The notes beneath the pieces are model-generated. The model saw nothing but the letters and a program-made list of their open reading frames with translations. It was not told the DNA's origin and made no database searches. Shown in pieces: positions 8,798 through 17,790 of a stretch of 64,000 nt of DNA. The translations under genes and the position numbers were made by a program. The stretch is from [Eubacterium] infirmum (GTDB lineage: Bacteria; Bacillota; Clostridia; Peptostreptococcales; Anaerovoracaceae): the NCBI GenBank assembly GCA_900450455.1, contig UGGN01000001.1, positions 372,001 to 436,000 of the forward strand, in the 5' to 3' direction. The first letter of the stretch is position 1; the number at the start of each line of letters is the position of its first letter.

Positions 8798-10051
8798 AAT
8801 AATGGCAAAACAGAAATTTGAAAGAAACAAACCACATATCAATATCGGTACAATCGGACACGTAGACCACGGTAAGACAACACTTACAGCAGCGATTACA
8901 ACAACGCTGCACCAGAGATACGGTCTAGGAGAGAAGGTTGAGTTCGACAAGATTGATAAGGCACCGGAAGAGAAGGAAAGAGGAATCACAATCTCAACAT
9001 CACACGTTGAGTATGAGACACCAAACCGCCATTACGCACACGTAGACTGCCCGGGCCACGCTGACTATGTAAAGAACATGATAACAGGTGCTGCACAGAT
9101 GGATGGAGCGATTCTAGTAGTAGCAGCAACAGATGGACCAATGCCACAGACAAGAGAGCACATCCTGCTATCAAGACAGGTAGGAGTACCATACATCATA
9201 GTATTCCTAAACAAGTGCGATATGGTAGATGACGAAGAACTTCTGGATTTAGTAGAGATGGAAGTAAGAGAACTACTAACAGAGTATGACTTCCCGGGAG
9301 ATGATACACCAATCATCAGAGGATCAGCACTTAAGGCACTTGAGGATCCATCAAGCGAGTGGGGAGATAAGATAGTAGAGCTGTTTGAAGCAGTAGATAG
9401 CTACATTCCGGAGCCAAAGAGAGATAACGACAAGCCATTCCTAATGCCTGTAGAGGACGTATTCTCAATCACAGGAAGAGGAACGGTAGCAACAGGAAGA
9501 GTTGAGAGAGGCGTGCTTAAGGTTGGTGAGGAAGTAGAGATCATCGGACTTACAGAAGAGAAGAGAAAAGTAGTAGTAACAGGCCTGGAGATGTTCAGAA
9601 AGCTTCTGGATGAGGCAGAGACAGGAGATAACGTAGGAGCACTGCTAAGAGGTGTGCAGAGAAACGAAATCGAAAGAGGTCAGGTTCTAGCAGCACCTGG
9701 AACAATACATCCACATACAAAGTTCAAGGGACAGGTATACGTGCTAAAGAAGGAAGAAGGCGGAAGACATACACCATTCTTCAATGGATATAGACCACAG
9801 TTCTACTTCAGAACAACAGACGTAACAGGAGATCTAAAGTTACCGGAAGGAACAGAGATGTGCATGCCTGGAGATAACGTAATCATGGAGATTGACTTGA
9901 TCACACCAATCGCTATCGAAGAGGGACTAAGATTCGCTATCAGAGAAGGTGGTAGAACAGTAGGATCAGGTGTTGTAACAGAGATCATCGAGTAATAGGT
10001 CAAATTACAAACATAACATTAAGATGCCGGCACAACAGTGCCGGTATTTTT
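8798..10051 (+). repeat. Copy 1 of exact 1254-bp duplication (tuf plus terminator)
   Basis: By eye this stretch matches 30721-31974, running from 4 bases before the tuf ATG to the T-run of the terminator. The flanks then diverge completely. The exact match beyond the coding region points to gene conversion. Confidence 0.9.
8802..9995 (+). CDS. tuf: Elongation factor Tu, copy 1
   Basis: 397-residue GTPase that delivers aminoacyl-tRNA to the ribosome. GTP-binding motifs are GHVDHGKT near residue 19, DCPGHADY near 81 and NKCD near 136; the switch-1 RGITI is present. Domains 2 and 3 follow ([24 protein letters not shown]). Its start has AAGGAGAGGG upstream. The protein is identical to the second copy at 30725-31918. 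It follows tRNA-Thr and ends at a shared terminator. Confidence 0.98.
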   Translation: MAKQKFERNKPHINIGTIGHVDHGKTTLTAAITTTLHQRYGLGEKVEFDKIDKAPEEKERGITISTSHVEYETPNRHYAHVDCPGHADYVKNMITGAAQMDGAILVVAATDGPMPQTREHILLSRQVGVPYIIVFLNKCDMVDDEELLDLVEMEVRELLTEYDFPGDDTPIIRGSALKALEDPSSEWGDKIVELFEAVDSYIPEPKRDNDKPFLMPVEDVFSITGRGTVATGRVERGVLKVGEEVEIIGLTEEKRKVVVTGLEMFRKLLDEAETGDNVGALLRGVQRNEIERGQVLAAPGTIHPHTKFKGQVYVLKKEEGGRHTPFFNGYRPQFYFRTTDVTGDLKLPEGTEMCMPGDNVIMEIDLITPIAIEEGLRFAIREGGRTVGSGVVTEIIE

Positions 10052-10052
10052 T
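10025..10052 (+). terminator. Rho-independent terminator of tuf copy 1
   Basis: CCGGCAC-AACA-GTGCCGG stem extended by a G.T and a T-A pair, followed by six T. The same hairpin follows the second tuf. Confidence 0.92.
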
Positions 10053-10116
10053 CGGATAGCCTATATCAAAAGGCTAAATCTAACTTATTTCTTGTGAGAG
10101 TAAAGAAAGGTATTAT

Positions 10117-10983
10117 ATGAACAAGATAGAAAAGAGAGATATGCAGAGGATATCAGTTGACATTCTCTTCGATATCATAGGTGGTATCTTTATAGCGCTC
10201 GGTGCATATAATTTCGCTGCAGCTGCACACTTTCCTCTTGTTGGATTTACGGGTATAGCTTTAATTTTCAATCACATATTTGGGCTTCCAATCGGTGCGG
10301 TGACCATAGCATTGAATATTCCGGTTGCAATACTTTGCTATAAGATACTTGGAAAGCGCTACTTCTTCAATTCGATTAAGTCGCTGATTATAACCTCGGT
10401 AATAATCGACTATATTGCGCCCAGATTCCCAATCTACTCGGGTGACACGATGCTGGCTGCAATATGCACGGGAGTGCTTTCCGGTATAGGCTATGCTTTG
10501 ATATACATGAGAAACTCTTCAACAGGTGGTGCGGACTTCATCATACTAAGTATCAAAGCAAAGAAACCGTACATGACCATAGGTAAGATTTCCTTTATAA
10601 TGGATTGCCTGATTGTGTTGCTTGGCGTTGCCGTTGCATCAAGAAGTATCAACGGCTTAATCTACGGAATTATAATCAGCTATATAATATCTGTAGTAAT
10701 CGACAAATTCCTCTTCGGTCTGACTTCAGGAAAGATGGCATTGATTGTTACTGATAAACCTAGTGAACTTGCGGAAAAAATAGATGATGTAATCGACAGA
10801 GGCGCAACATTCTTAAAGGCAAAGGGAAGCTACTCAGAGGAGGATAAGTCGGTTGTTATGTGTGCTTGCGGAAATAAGCAGGCCTTCCAACTTAACGAAA
10901 TCATAAGGGAGACAGATCCTAAAGCATTCATGATTATAGTTGAGTCTCATGAGGTCTTCGGCGAAGGCTTCAAGGTGAGATAA
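10117..10983 (+). CDS. YitT-family integral membrane protein (DUF161/DUF2179)
   Basis: 288 residues with five or six hydrophobic helices in the first 200 residues (for example IIGGIFIALGAYNFAAAAHF and IGAVTIALNIPVAILCYKIL), the family's glycine-rich NSSTGGADFI motif, and a C-terminal soluble DUF2179 domain (ALIVTDKPSELAEKIDDVI onward). Family members are predicted transporters of unknown substrate; some are paired with cell-envelope functions. It stands alone after the tuf terminator and before an LCP gene. Function should be left open. Confidence 0.9.
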   Translation: MNKIEKRDMQRISVDILFDIIGGIFIALGAYNFAAAAHFPLVGFTGIALIFNHIFGLPIGAVTIALNIPVAILCYKILGKRYFFNSIKSLIITSVIIDYIAPRFPIYSGDTMLAAICTGVLSGIGYALIYMRNSSTGGADFIILSIKAKKPYMTIGKISFIMDCLIVLLGVAVASRSINGLIYGIIISYIISVVIDKFLFGLTSGKMALIVTDKPSELAEKIDDVIDRGATFLKAKGSYSEEDKSVVMCACGNKQAFQLNEIIRETDPKAFMIIVESHEVFGEGFKVR

Positions 10984-11071
10984 GAGAGTTTGATGCGATT
11001 CATAAAAAAGGATTTATGAACAAAGAAATACAGTGAACAAAATCTTATTTTACCTTATTTGCCTTTATATC

Positions 11072-11100
11072 TCGACAAAGTAAAAGCGGGGATGTAAAAT
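11072..11100 (+). promoter_or_regulatory. Probable sigma-A promoter for the LCP gene
   Basis: TCGACA, 17-bp spacer, TAAAAT. The -35 has one mismatch to consensus. Transcription would begin about 35 bp before the ATG at 11141. Confidence 0.5.
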
Positions 11101-11140
11101 TGTATAGCAAGGACAATAGATATATAGAAGAGAGAAGAAA

Positions 11141-12298
11141 ATGGAAGAGGCTAGAAACCACCGTAAGAGAACAGTAACAAAGTCACCGCTTGGCAAATTT
11201 ACACGATTTTTATCGCGAATTTACCTGCTTGTGACCCTGATTTTTATTGGTTTGCTTTGCTATTCTCAGTTTTTGACGACAAAGATACTTATTATAATAG
11301 CTGCTGTGATTTTTGTAGCCTTTATTTTGATATTTCCGGCTCTTCATTCGTATAGGTTTAAGAAGTCTAGAAAGCTTATCTGCATACTTCTTGCTTTGAT
11401 TATGGGTGGTTCTATGTGCTTGGCAAGCGTGTACATCGTAAATACACTGCTATTCTTTAATAAAATAACCTCAGATTCATCCGGCAAGGACAGAGCTGAG
11501 GCCAAGCGCGTAGATGTGAGCGAGGAGCCTTTTAATATTTTAATCACAGGTCTTGATATTGAGGGAGACATTTCACAGAGTTCAAGGTCCGACGTGAATA
11601 TGATTGTAACGGTAAATCCAAAGACGAGAAAAATTCTTTTGACTTCAATGCCGAGGGACTTCTACATAGAATATCCGGATATTGAAGGTGAGTACGACAA
11701 GCTTACGCACAGTGGTATCTACGGAGCTGACGAGACAGTTGCTTTTGTTGAAAAGCTCACCGGGCTTGAGATGAACTATTACGTTAAGGTCAACTACTCG
11801 ACTATTAAGAGCATGGTAAATTCAATTGGCGGAATAGATGTGAACTCAGACTTCGACTTTGAGACTCACGGACAGGCCTACTATAAGTTTGTAAAGGGAT
11901 ATAACCACATGAACGGAGAAGAGGCACTCGCTTTTGCCAGGGAAAGAAAGTCGTTTGAGGATGGGGATTTCCAGAGGAACCGAAACCAGCAAAAAGTGAT
12001 GAAGGCCATGATTAAAAAAGTGACATCTGTTAAGGTTCTGCTGCTAAAGTATCCAAATATATTGAATTCTATTAAGAACTATATGGAAGTTAACATGAAT
12101 TCCAGCGATATAAAGGCACTTGTAAGAATGCAAAGCTCCGGATTAAAGGGATGGACAGTCACAACGCAAAACATGAAGGGAGATATAGACATAAGGCCAT
12201 GCTATGCACTTGGCGGTGAGTATGCATCGGTTGTAGTTCCGGATAGTGAGAGCGTCAATAAGGCATTAGATAAAATCAGCGAGATAATGTCGGAATAA
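11141..12298 (+). CDS. LytR-CpsA-Psr family cell-wall glycopolymer ligase
   Basis: 385 residues. Three hydrophobic segments (about residues 24-42, 48-66 and 82-105) anchor the protein, followed by an extracellular LCP catalytic domain beginning EEPFNILITGLDIEGD. Conserved features include RSDVNMIVTVNP, LTSMPRDFYIE and the arginine-rich ALAFARERKSFEDGDFQRNRNQQ block that binds the polyprenyl pyrophosphate. Family members attach teichoic acids or capsular polymers to peptidoglycan. It is monocistronic as far as can be seen; the polymer is not identifiable from the window. Confidence 0.93.
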   Translation: MEEARNHRKRTVTKSPLGKFTRFLSRIYLLVTLIFIGLLCYSQFLTTKILIIIAAVIFVAFILIFPALHSYRFKKSRKLICILLALIMGGSMCLASVYIVNTLLFFNKITSDSSGKDRAEAKRVDVSEEPFNILITGLDIEGDISQSSRSDVNMIVTVNPKTRKILLTSMPRDFYIEYPDIEGEYDKLTHSGIYGADETVAFVEKLTGLEMNYYVKVNYSTIKSMVNSIGGIDVNSDFDFETHGQAYYKFVKGYNHMNGEEALAFARERKSFEDGDFQRNRNQQKVMKAMIKKVTSVKVLLLKYPNILNSIKNYMEVNMNSSDIKALVRMQSSGLKGWTVTTQNMKGDIDIRPCYALGGEYASVVVPDSESVNKALDKISEIMSE

Positions 12299-12384
12299 CT
12301 AGACGCATCATAGCAATGTTTTTCATAGCTTATGTATTCCGGAGTAGAATAAATATGTGATTTTTAAGTTTTTTTGGAAATGGT

Positions 12385-12413
12385 TTGACATTGACAAGGG
12401 CTTAGGGTACAAT
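12385..12413 (+). promoter_or_regulatory. Strong sigma-A promoter for rpmG-secE-nusG
   Basis: Perfect TTGACA at 12385-12390, 17-bp spacer, TACAAT at 12408-12413. A second TTGACA directly abuts the first. It lies about 100 bp upstream of rpmG, leaving a leader with a stem-loop. Confidence 0.85.
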
Positions 12414-12438
12414 TAATAGGCAACTTTATGCTTATATA

Positions 12439-12466
12439 TTCAGGGCCGGAGTCAAACGGCTCTGAA
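12439..12466 (+). other. Leader stem-loop upstream of rpmG
   Basis: A 10-bp stem (TTCAGGGCCG with CGGCTCTGAA, one G.T pair) around an 8-nt loop lies in the transcribed leader. No T-run follows, so it is not a terminator; it may be a processing or regulatory element for the rpmG-secE-nusG transcript. Confidence 0.5.
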
Positions 12467-12508
12467 TTTGAGTATTTAATAAATGAACAAACGAAAGGAC
12501 ATGAAGAT

Positions 12509-12658
12509 ATGAGGGTTAAGGTTACACTGGCGTGTACAGAGTGCAAGCAGAGAAACTACAATACCATGAAAAACAAGAAAAACGATCCTGATAGAATCGA
12601 ATTTAAGAAGTATTGTAAGTTCTGTAAGAAGGAAACATTACACAAGGAAACGAAGTAA
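12509..12658 (+). CDS. rpmG: 50S ribosomal protein L33
   Basis: 49-residue zinc-ribbon ribosomal protein: [17 protein letters not shown] with one CxxC pair and [15 protein letters not shown] with the second. The ATG at 12509 gives the family length and has AAAGGA 9 nt upstream; a frame opening earlier at 12428 only adds non-conserved residues overlapping the leader hairpin. Four Cys indicate the zinc-binding (C+) form. It heads the rpmG-secE-nusG set, as is usual in Firmicutes. Confidence 0.95.
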   Translation: MRVKVTLACTECKQRNYNTMKNKKNDPDRIEFKKYCKFCKKETLHKETK

Positions 12659-12668
12659 GGAGGCGGCT

Positions 12669-12896
12669 ATGGCTACAGCTAAGAATGCAAACACACCGCG
12701 CAGGCAAAGTCTAGGTGAATATATTAAGGGTGTCAGAAAAGAGATGAGCAAGGTTGTATGGCCTACTCGCAAAGAGCTCGGCGCTTACACCGTTGTAGTT
12801 GCTGCAACATGTGCTGTATGTGCACTTGGGTTTTGGCTTGTAGATATTGGAGTTTTAGCGCTTCTAAAGAATATCCTTGGCGTAACTGTAAAATAA
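12669..12896 (+). CDS. secE: Preprotein translocase subunit SecE
   Basis: 75 residues with the conserved amphipathic stretch EYIKGVRKEMSKVVWPTRKEL followed by one transmembrane helix (YTVVVAATCAVCALGFWLVDIGVL), the single-helix SecE found in most Gram-positives. It clamps SecY in the membrane. AAGGAGG overlaps the rpmG stop and serves as its ribosome-binding site. nusG follows after 19 bp. Confidence 0.95.
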   Translation: MATAKNANTPRRQSLGEYIKGVRKEMSKVVWPTRKELGAYTVVVAATCAVCALGFWLVDIGVLALLKNILGVTVK

Positions 12897-12915
12897 TTGC
12901 CAAAGAAGGTGCAAA

Positions 12916-13491
12916 ATGTCAGAGTCAGAAAAAAACATACTTTCACCATTGGAGGAAGAAGGCCTTAGAGGTGATGGTAATGCTAAGTGGTATGTCGTAC
13001 ACACATATTCAGGTCATGAAAATAAGGTAAAAGTAAATATCGAAAAAATGGTCGAGAATCGTGGCATGCAGGATTTGATTCTTGATATCGTAGTACCGAC
13101 GGAAGACAGAGTTGAAATCAAAGAAGGCCAAAGAAAAATCAAGACCAAGAAGATGTTCCCGGGATACGTCATTATAAAGATGATTGTAAATAATGAGTCA
13201 TGGTATCTTGTACGTAACACACAGGGGGTAACAGGATTTGTTGGTCATGGCTCTAATCCTATACCGCTAACTGATACAGAAGTTGCGAGAATGGGAATAG
13301 AAAAGGTTTATATCGATCTGGACGTCGAGGTTGGAGACACAGTACGTGTTATAAGCGGACCGTTTGAGAGCTTCATGGGTGAGGTTCTCGATATCAGCAA
13401 AGAGAAACAAATACTTACTGTCAGAGTTTCGATGTTCGGTAGAGATACACCGGTTGAACTTGAGTTCGGCCAGGTAGATAAAATCCTATAG
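12916..13491 (+). CDS. nusG: Transcription termination/antitermination factor NusG
   Basis: 191 residues. NGN domain starts KWYVVHTYSGHENKVK (about residue 24) and the KOW domain is VGDTVRVISGPFESFMGEVLD near 135. The first 20 residues are an acidic, family-variable extension. NusG modulates RNA polymerase pausing and couples it to the ribosome. Gene order secE-nusG-rplK is near-universal. Confidence 0.97.
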   Translation: MSESEKNILSPLEEEGLRGDGNAKWYVVHTYSGHENKVKVNIEKMVENRGMQDLILDIVVPTEDRVEIKEGQRKIKTKKMFPGYVIIKMIVNNESWYLVRNTQGVTGFVGHGSNPIPLTDTEVARMGIEKVYIDLDVEVGDTVRVISGPFESFMGEVLDISKEKQILTVRVSMFGRDTPVELEFGQVDKIL

Positions 13492-13516
13492 AATACTATA
13501 GAGAAAGGAGAAACAC

Positions 13517-13942
13517 ATGGCTAAGAAAGTCACAGGCTATATTAAGCTACAGATTGAAGCAGGCAAGGCTAATCCGGCGCCACCGGTAGGTCCGGCACTA
13601 GGTCAGCACGGTGTAAATATAATGGACTTTTGTAAGCAGTTCAACGCAAAGACACAGGATCAGCCTGGAATGATTATTCCGGTAGTAATAACTGTCTATG
13701 CAGATAGAAGCTTTTCGTTCATTACTAAGACACCACCGGCAGCAGTATTGCTAAAGAAGGCAGCCGGCTTGGCTTCAGGTTCAGGAGAACCAAACAAGAC
13801 AAAAGTTGCAACGCTTTCAAGAGCACAGGTAGAAGAGATCGCAAAGACAAAGATGCCGGATTTTAACGCAGCTAACCTGGAATCAGCGACAAGCATGATT
13901 GCGGGAACAGCAAGAAGTATGGGAATCGTTGTCGAAGATTAG
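13517..13942 (+). CDS. rplK: 50S ribosomal protein L11
   Basis: 141 residues, beginning with the proline-rich [20 protein letters not shown] that contacts the GTPase-associated centre of 23S rRNA. The C-terminal rRNA-binding domain (LPxx-type [13 protein letters not shown] end) is complete. AGAAAGGAG precedes the ATG. It is followed by rplA after an 80-bp gap with a hairpin. Confidence 0.97.
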   Translation: MAKKVTGYIKLQIEAGKANPAPPVGPALGQHGVNIMDFCKQFNAKTQDQPGMIIPVVITVYADRSFSFITKTPPAAVLLKKAAGLASGSGEPNKTKVATLSRAQVEEIAKTKMPDFNAANLESATSMIAGTARSMGIVVED

Positions 13943-13958
13943 TTTTCTGGGAGGTCAG

Positions 13959-13984
13959 TAGGTTGTGCAAGAAAATACAACCTA
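13959..13984 (+). other. Hairpin in the rplK-rplA gap
   Basis: TAGGTTGT and ACAACCTA form an 8-bp perfect stem around a 10-nt loop, 39 bp before the rplA start. No T-run. L1 is known to bind its own mRNA in some bacteria, but I do not recognise the classic L1 target here. Confidence 0.4.
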
Positions 13985-14022
13985 AGCGCGAGCAGGCCGA
14001 TAGAACCAGCAGGAGGTAAATT

Positions 14023-14718
14023 ATGCCAAAGAGAGGTAAGGGCTACAGGAATGTAGCAGAGAAAGTAGATAGAGCTACTTTATACGATGTACCCGGAGCT
14101 ATGGCTAAGGTCGTAGAGACGGGATATGCAAAATTTGATGAAACAGTAGAAGTCCACATCAGACTTGGTGTAGACGGAAGACATGCTGACCAGCAGGTAC
14201 GAGGAGCACTTGTACTTCCGCACGGAACAGGTAAAGAAGTAAAGGTTCTCGTTTTCGCTAAGGGTGCTAAGGCAGAGGAAGCGGAAAAGGCTGGAGCAGA
14301 TTATGTAGGAGCAGATGAACTCGCTCAGAAGATTCAGAGTGAGAACTGGTTTGACTTCGATGTAGTAGTTGCTACACCGGATATGATGGGCGTTGTAGGT
14401 AAGCTCGGACGTGTACTCGGACCTAAGGGACTTATGCCAAACCCAAAGTCAGGAACAGTTACTATGGATTTGGAGAGAGCATTGGCTGACATTAAGGCAG
14501 GTAAGGTTGAGTACCGTTTGGATAGACAGAACATAGTTCATACCATCATCGGTAAGAAATCATTCGGCCAGGAGAAATTACAGGATAACTTCAAGGCACT
14601 TATGGAGGCTATCGTAAAGGCTAAGCCGGCGACAGCAAAAGGCCAGTACATGAAGAGCATTTCGGTTTCAACAACTATGGGACCTGGAATCAAGGTTAAT
14701 CCTGCAATTCTTGACTAA
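14023..14718 (+). CDS. rplA: 50S ribosomal protein L1
   Basis: 231 residues with [14 protein letters not shown], the [20 protein letters not shown] loop and [20 protein letters not shown], the signature of L1. It forms the mobile stalk of the large subunit near the E site. CAGGAGG lies 8 nt before the ATG. It closes the rplKA pair; the following gap holds the L10 leader. Confidence 0.97.
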   Translation: MPKRGKGYRNVAEKVDRATLYDVPGAMAKVVETGYAKFDETVEVHIRLGVDGRHADQQVRGALVLPHGTGKEVKVLVFAKGAKAEEAEKAGADYVGADELAQKIQSENWFDFDVVVATPDMMGVVGKLGRVLGPKGLMPNPKSGTVTMDLERALADIKAGKVEYRLDRQNIVHTIIGKKSFGQEKLQDNFKALMEAIVKAKPATAKGQYMKSISVSTTMGPGIKVNPAILD

Positions 14719-14744
14719 GCATAGATTTAGTAATTTAATATTGA

Positions 14745-14842
14745 AAACTAAACCGTAGACAGCAGGTGTTGAAAAACTTAATTTCCTGCCGAGGTACAAT
14801 ACATAGATATTGCCCCCGTCTACAAAATGATGGGGTTTTTTG
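14745..14842 (+). promoter_or_regulatory. L10 leader with attenuator terminator
   Basis: The stretch from AACCGTAGACAGCAGG to CCTGCCGAGG (14751 to about 14793) matches the ribosomal-protein L10 binding leader found before rplJL in Firmicutes. It is followed by a terminator-like hairpin, CCCCGTC (14814-14820) with GATGGGG (14829-14835, one mismatch), and six T (14836-14841). GTAGAC at 14755 is complementary to GTCTAC at 14818 within the terminator arm, so an alternative antiterminator pairing is possible. L10/L12 binding would then favour attenuation of rplJL. Confidence 0.8.
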
Positions 14843-14893
14843 TTGAGTACCGCATGTTATTCGCAATGTACGCATTGCAGAAAGGAGAAATAG

Positions 14894-15388
14894 ATGTCAG
14901 ACGTAGCAAAACAACAGAAACAGCTAGTAATCGACGAGATTAAAGCAAAACTTGACGGAGCACAGTCTGCAATCCTTGTCGATTACATGGGAATCACAGT
15001 AGAGCAGGCTGACAAGATGAGAAAGGCTCTTCGTGAGGCAGATGTCGACTACACTGTATATAAGAATACTCTCGTAAAGAGAGCTATCGAAGGAACCGAC
15101 TTCGAGTCATTGAAGGACCATCTTGCAGGACCAAGCGCTATAGCAATCAGCAAGACTGATGCAACAGCACCGGCAAGAACACTTAATGGGCTAATCAAAG
15201 AAATACCGGCAGTAGAATTCAAGGCAGGTGTTGTAGAAGGAGCATTCTACGACAAGACAGGTATTGAAACTATTGCTAACATTCCTTCAAGAGATGAACT
15301 TATTGCTAAGTTCATGGGTAGCATTCAGTCACCGGTTTCAGCATTTGTTAGAACACTTCAGGCTGTTGCTGATGCAAAAACAGAATAA
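14894..15388 (+). CDS. rplJ: 50S ribosomal protein L10
   Basis: 164 residues: the globular rRNA-binding domain ([33 protein letters not shown]) and a C-terminal helix that holds the L7/L12 dimers. AGAAAGGAG precedes the ATG. It lies behind the L10 leader, so autoregulation is expected. rplL follows after 44 bp. Confidence 0.97.
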   Translation: MSDVAKQQKQLVIDEIKAKLDGAQSAILVDYMGITVEQADKMRKALREADVDYTVYKNTLVKRAIEGTDFESLKDHLAGPSAIAISKTDATAPARTLNGLIKEIPAVEFKAGVVEGAFYDKTGIETIANIPSRDELIAKFMGSIQSPVSAFVRTLQAVADAKTE

Positions 15389-15432
15389 TTTTAAAAGTAA
15401 AATCAAAAAATAACAATAAAAGGAGAATTATA

Positions 15433-15798
15433 ATGGATAAGGATAAAATCATAGAAGCCATCAAAGGTATGACAGTACTAGAACTAAATGAGCTAGTTAA
15501 AGCATGTGAAGAAGAGTTTGGTGTATCTGCTGCTGCTCCTGTAGCTGTAGCCGGTGCTGCAGCCGGTGGAGAGGCCGGTGGTGAGCAGACAGACTTCAAC
15601 GTTGTACTTGCAGAAGTAGGTGGAGAGAAGATTAAGGTTATCAAGGTTGTAAGAGAAATTACAGGTCTTGGACTTAAGGAAGCTAAGGCTCTCGTAGACG
15701 GAGCTCCTGGCGTTCTGAAGGAAGGCGTTGAGAAGGCTGAAGCTGAAGCAATGAAGACTCAGCTTGAGGAAGTTGGCGCAAAGGTAGAACTTAAATAG
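15433..15798 (+). CDS. rplL: 50S ribosomal protein L7/L12
   Basis: 121 residues: N-terminal dimerisation helices ([20 protein letters not shown]), an Ala/Gly-rich hinge (about residues 35-55) and the C-terminal factor-binding domain with [20 protein letters not shown]. It is the multi-copy stalk protein that recruits EF-Tu and EF-G, both encoded downstream. Here the operon ends in a terminator rather than running into rpoB. Confidence 0.97.
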   Translation: MDKDKIIEAIKGMTVLELNELVKACEEEFGVSAAAPVAVAGAAAGGEAGGEQTDFNVVLAEVGGEKIKVIKVVREITGLGLKEAKALVDGAPGVLKEGVEKAEAEAMKTQLEEVGAKVELK

Positions 15799-15849
15799 TT
15801 CTAGGCTCGATCTACATATTCGGGCTTTAGTTGAAAACTAATTTCAATG

Positions 15850-15885
15850 GGAGCTGCTTACATTGTGGCTCCTTTTTGTTTTTTT
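15850..15885 (+). terminator. Terminator after rplL
   Basis: GGAGCT with GGCTCC (five pairs plus one T.G) around an 11-nt loop, then TTTTTGTTTTTTT. It separates rplJL from the inserted membrane-protein genes. Confidence 0.75.
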
Positions 15886-15900
15886 ATTGGAGGGTAATCT

Positions 15901-16545
15901 ATGACACAGCAGAGTATCGCAAAAAAAGGAATATTAATTAACACAGTTCTTATCATAGCAACAGTTGTTGCATTTATAGTTATCAGAATAACAAATTATA
16001 TTGTAGAATATTCATTTGAGAATAGTAGCATCTATTATCTAATTGATATTCAGAAGTACACATTTATTGCACTTGAGGTTATATCAGCCATTGCTATAGT
16101 AATAGCTATTGTGCTATTTATAAAAAGCAATATGAAGATGATTGCTTTTATCTTGCTGGCTGTATCAGCCGGAGTAGCTTTAGTATTAGCGCTTAATGAT
16201 GTGGTTCTTGGAATCGTAACATGGATTTTGTCGGGTATTTCAATTAGTCAACTTAGAAAAGTTAGTGCTGAAAGTGAATTCGAGAGCGGGCTAAGTTCAG
16301 GAAACTCAATGCGCCAGTATACTACTGCAAACCCAAACAATAGCTTTAACAACATAAACAATCAAAATTCAGCACCGACAGCTGAGCCTGCTGCTACACC
16401 GACAGCTGAGCCTGCACCAACAGCTGAGCCTGCACAGGCAGCCGAGCCTACACCTGTAGTTGAAGCAAAGCTTGAGACTGAAGCGGAAACTCCAACGGAA
16501 ACTGCAGCTCCTACTGATAAGGTAGAGAATCCAATAAATGAATAA
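15901..16545 (+). CDS. Membrane protein with Pro/Ala/Glu/Thr-rich tail, unknown function
   Basis: Unrecognised, 214 residues. Four likely hydrophobic segments (about residues 11-30, 50-74, 78-98 and 99-115) are followed by a long polar tail. The tail contains short repeats built on TAEPAPTAEPA (about residues 158-182) then acidic Glu/Thr sequence, low-complexity and probably disordered. The start follows TTGGAGGGTAATCT. The end overlaps the next gene by 8 bp, and that gene overlaps a third, so the three form a coupled operon. It lies between rplL and rpoB, where most Clostridia have no extra genes. Confidence 0.8.
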   Translation: MTQQSIAKKGILINTVLIIATVVAFIVIRITNYIVEYSFENSSIYYLIDIQKYTFIALEVISAIAIVIAIVLFIKSNMKMIAFILLAVSAGVALVLALNDVVLGIVTWILSGISISQLRKVSAESEFESGLSSGNSMRQYTTANPNNSFNNINNQNSAPTAEPAATPTAEPAPTAEPAQAAEPTPVVEAKLETEAETPTETAAPTDKVENPINE

Positions 16546-17026
16546 TATCGAATCGAAGTATAGCTCTCCGGCAGACGCCTCAAAGATAATTACAAGAGTC
16601 TTATATGCTTACATAGTTATAAGTATCGCTCGAGTATTGCTATACACCGGATTTAAGATTTTCTCCGATGATAGCCTCTTTGTCGAGGGTGGTTTCATAT
16701 ATATTAATGCAGATACGCTTAATATGTCTAGCGCAGTAGCATTGATTATATATGGATTATTCACTTTAATATTTCTTATAGTATCGGTTGTGCTGTTTAC
16801 ATGCTACTTTAAAGCTATTGGCGAAAACACAAACGGAGCGAAGGTCGGTAAGCTAATGTGGGCACACATCATAGCTATGATTGCTGATATATTAATTGCA
16901 ATAGGTTTTGCATGTGCAGTGATTATTCTTGATACTTTTGCTTTAATCATGATTGCTTTGTCAGTTGTCGAAATAAGCTTTTTTGTATGGCTGATAATCG
17001 TTCGCAAAAATGAGGAGGAGCAATGA
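16538..17026 (+). CDS. Four-helix membrane protein, unknown function
   Basis: Unrecognised, 162 residues with about four hydrophobic helices (residues 19-40, 65-91, 108-128 and 130-152), no signal peptide and a short charged C-terminus ending NEEEQ. It overlaps the upstream gene by 8 bp and the downstream gene by 4 bp, so translation of all three should be coupled. The layout resembles small DUF-type membrane proteins seen in Clostridia, but I cannot name a family. Confidence 0.78.
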   Translation: MNNIESKYSSPADASKIITRVLYAYIVISIARVLLYTGFKIFSDDSLFVEGGFIYINADTLNMSSAVALIIYGLFTLIFLIVSVVLFTCYFKAIGENTNGAKVGKLMWAHIIAMIADILIAIGFACAVIILDTFALIMIALSVVEISFFVWLIIVRKNEEEQ

Positions 17027-17571
17027 GTAATTTTGTAAACGGTGAGATAAGGATTTCGGAACCGGCAAGTCTGGTTTCAATAGCCCTTGGTGGCGTATTT
17101 GGAGAATCAGGGGGGAAGCCTGTATCGAGAGTCCGCCTTGATAAAGCCGGAATCAAAAAATATCAAAGAACAGAAGAGGGCAAATGCCTAAAACCTTTTT
17201 TGATGGCTACATCGAGTATTGAACTTGAACTCAGGGAATCGCTGAGAAGAGAATCGGTTTTGAGATATAAGCTCGGCAAGCTCACTTGGACCAATCCCCT
17301 GTTTGTGATAATTATGGTAGAGTGCCTGATATGCGTTTTCCTAGGTATAGGAATTGGTATTCTGATAGAGATGCCCTTAATGACTTTATTAATGCTCATT
17401 ATTAGCGGTATTTTGGGTTTATATGGGGTTATTATTCAGCTGATATTGCGCAAAAATATCGAAAAGAATTTTCACAAGCATTTTCTTTCAAGGCTAGATC
17501 GATATATAGATATCGTAAGGTTAAAGCAAATAGAAGATGGAACATATCAAGATGAGTCGGAAGAAGACTAA
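17023..17571 (+). CDS. Two-helix membrane protein, unknown function
   Basis: Unrecognised, 182 residues. A soluble N-terminal part of about 85 residues is followed by a hydrophobic hairpin (about residues 91-142, with FVIIMVECLICVFLGIGIGI) and a basic/acidic C-terminal tail (HFLSRLDRYIDIVRLKQIEDG). It is the last gene of the coupled three-gene operon and is followed by a terminator. The predicted topology puts both termini on the same side of the membrane. Confidence 0.78.
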   Translation: MSNFVNGEIRISEPASLVSIALGGVFGESGGKPVSRVRLDKAGIKKYQRTEEGKCLKPFLMATSSIELELRESLRRESVLRYKLGKLTWTNPLFVIIMVECLICVFLGIGIGILIEMPLMTLLMLIISGILGLYGVIIQLILRKNIEKNFHKHFLSRLDRYIDIVRLKQIEDGTYQDESEED

Positions 17572-17580
17572 TTGACCTTA

Positions 17581-17627
17581 AAAGGCAGCTTGCCGGAATG
17601 TTAAGTTTTGGCTTGCTGCTTTTATAT
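17581..17627 (+). terminator. Terminator of the three-gene membrane operon
   Basis: GCAGC-TT-GCC pairs with GGC-TT-GCTGC across a 15-nt loop with a 2x2 internal loop, followed by TTTTATATTTG. Preceded by an A-rich stretch. Confidence 0.7.
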
Positions 17628-17752
17628 TTGTCGTATGTTACACTACTTGCAATGGATATCAAATGTTAAACGGGCGTTTATGCAATTTGACAATATATAT
17701 GTGACAGGAATAAAAACGGATGAGTTGCCTGTTAGCCCATGCTCGATTATGA

Positions 17753-17758
17753 TATAAT
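17753..17758 (+). promoter_or_regulatory. -10 element upstream of the CPBP gene
   Basis: TATGATATAAT gives a consensus TATAAT with an extended TGa, 32 bp before the ATG. I see no good -35 at the right spacing, as often with extended -10 promoters. Confidence 0.5.
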
Positions 17759-17790
17759 CTACATGTTAAAATTAACTTGGAGTATGTAGT

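Noticed and set aside
12428-12508. Longer L33 reading from ATG 12428
   Set aside because: The extension runs through a leader hairpin and is not L33; ATG 12509 has its own SD.
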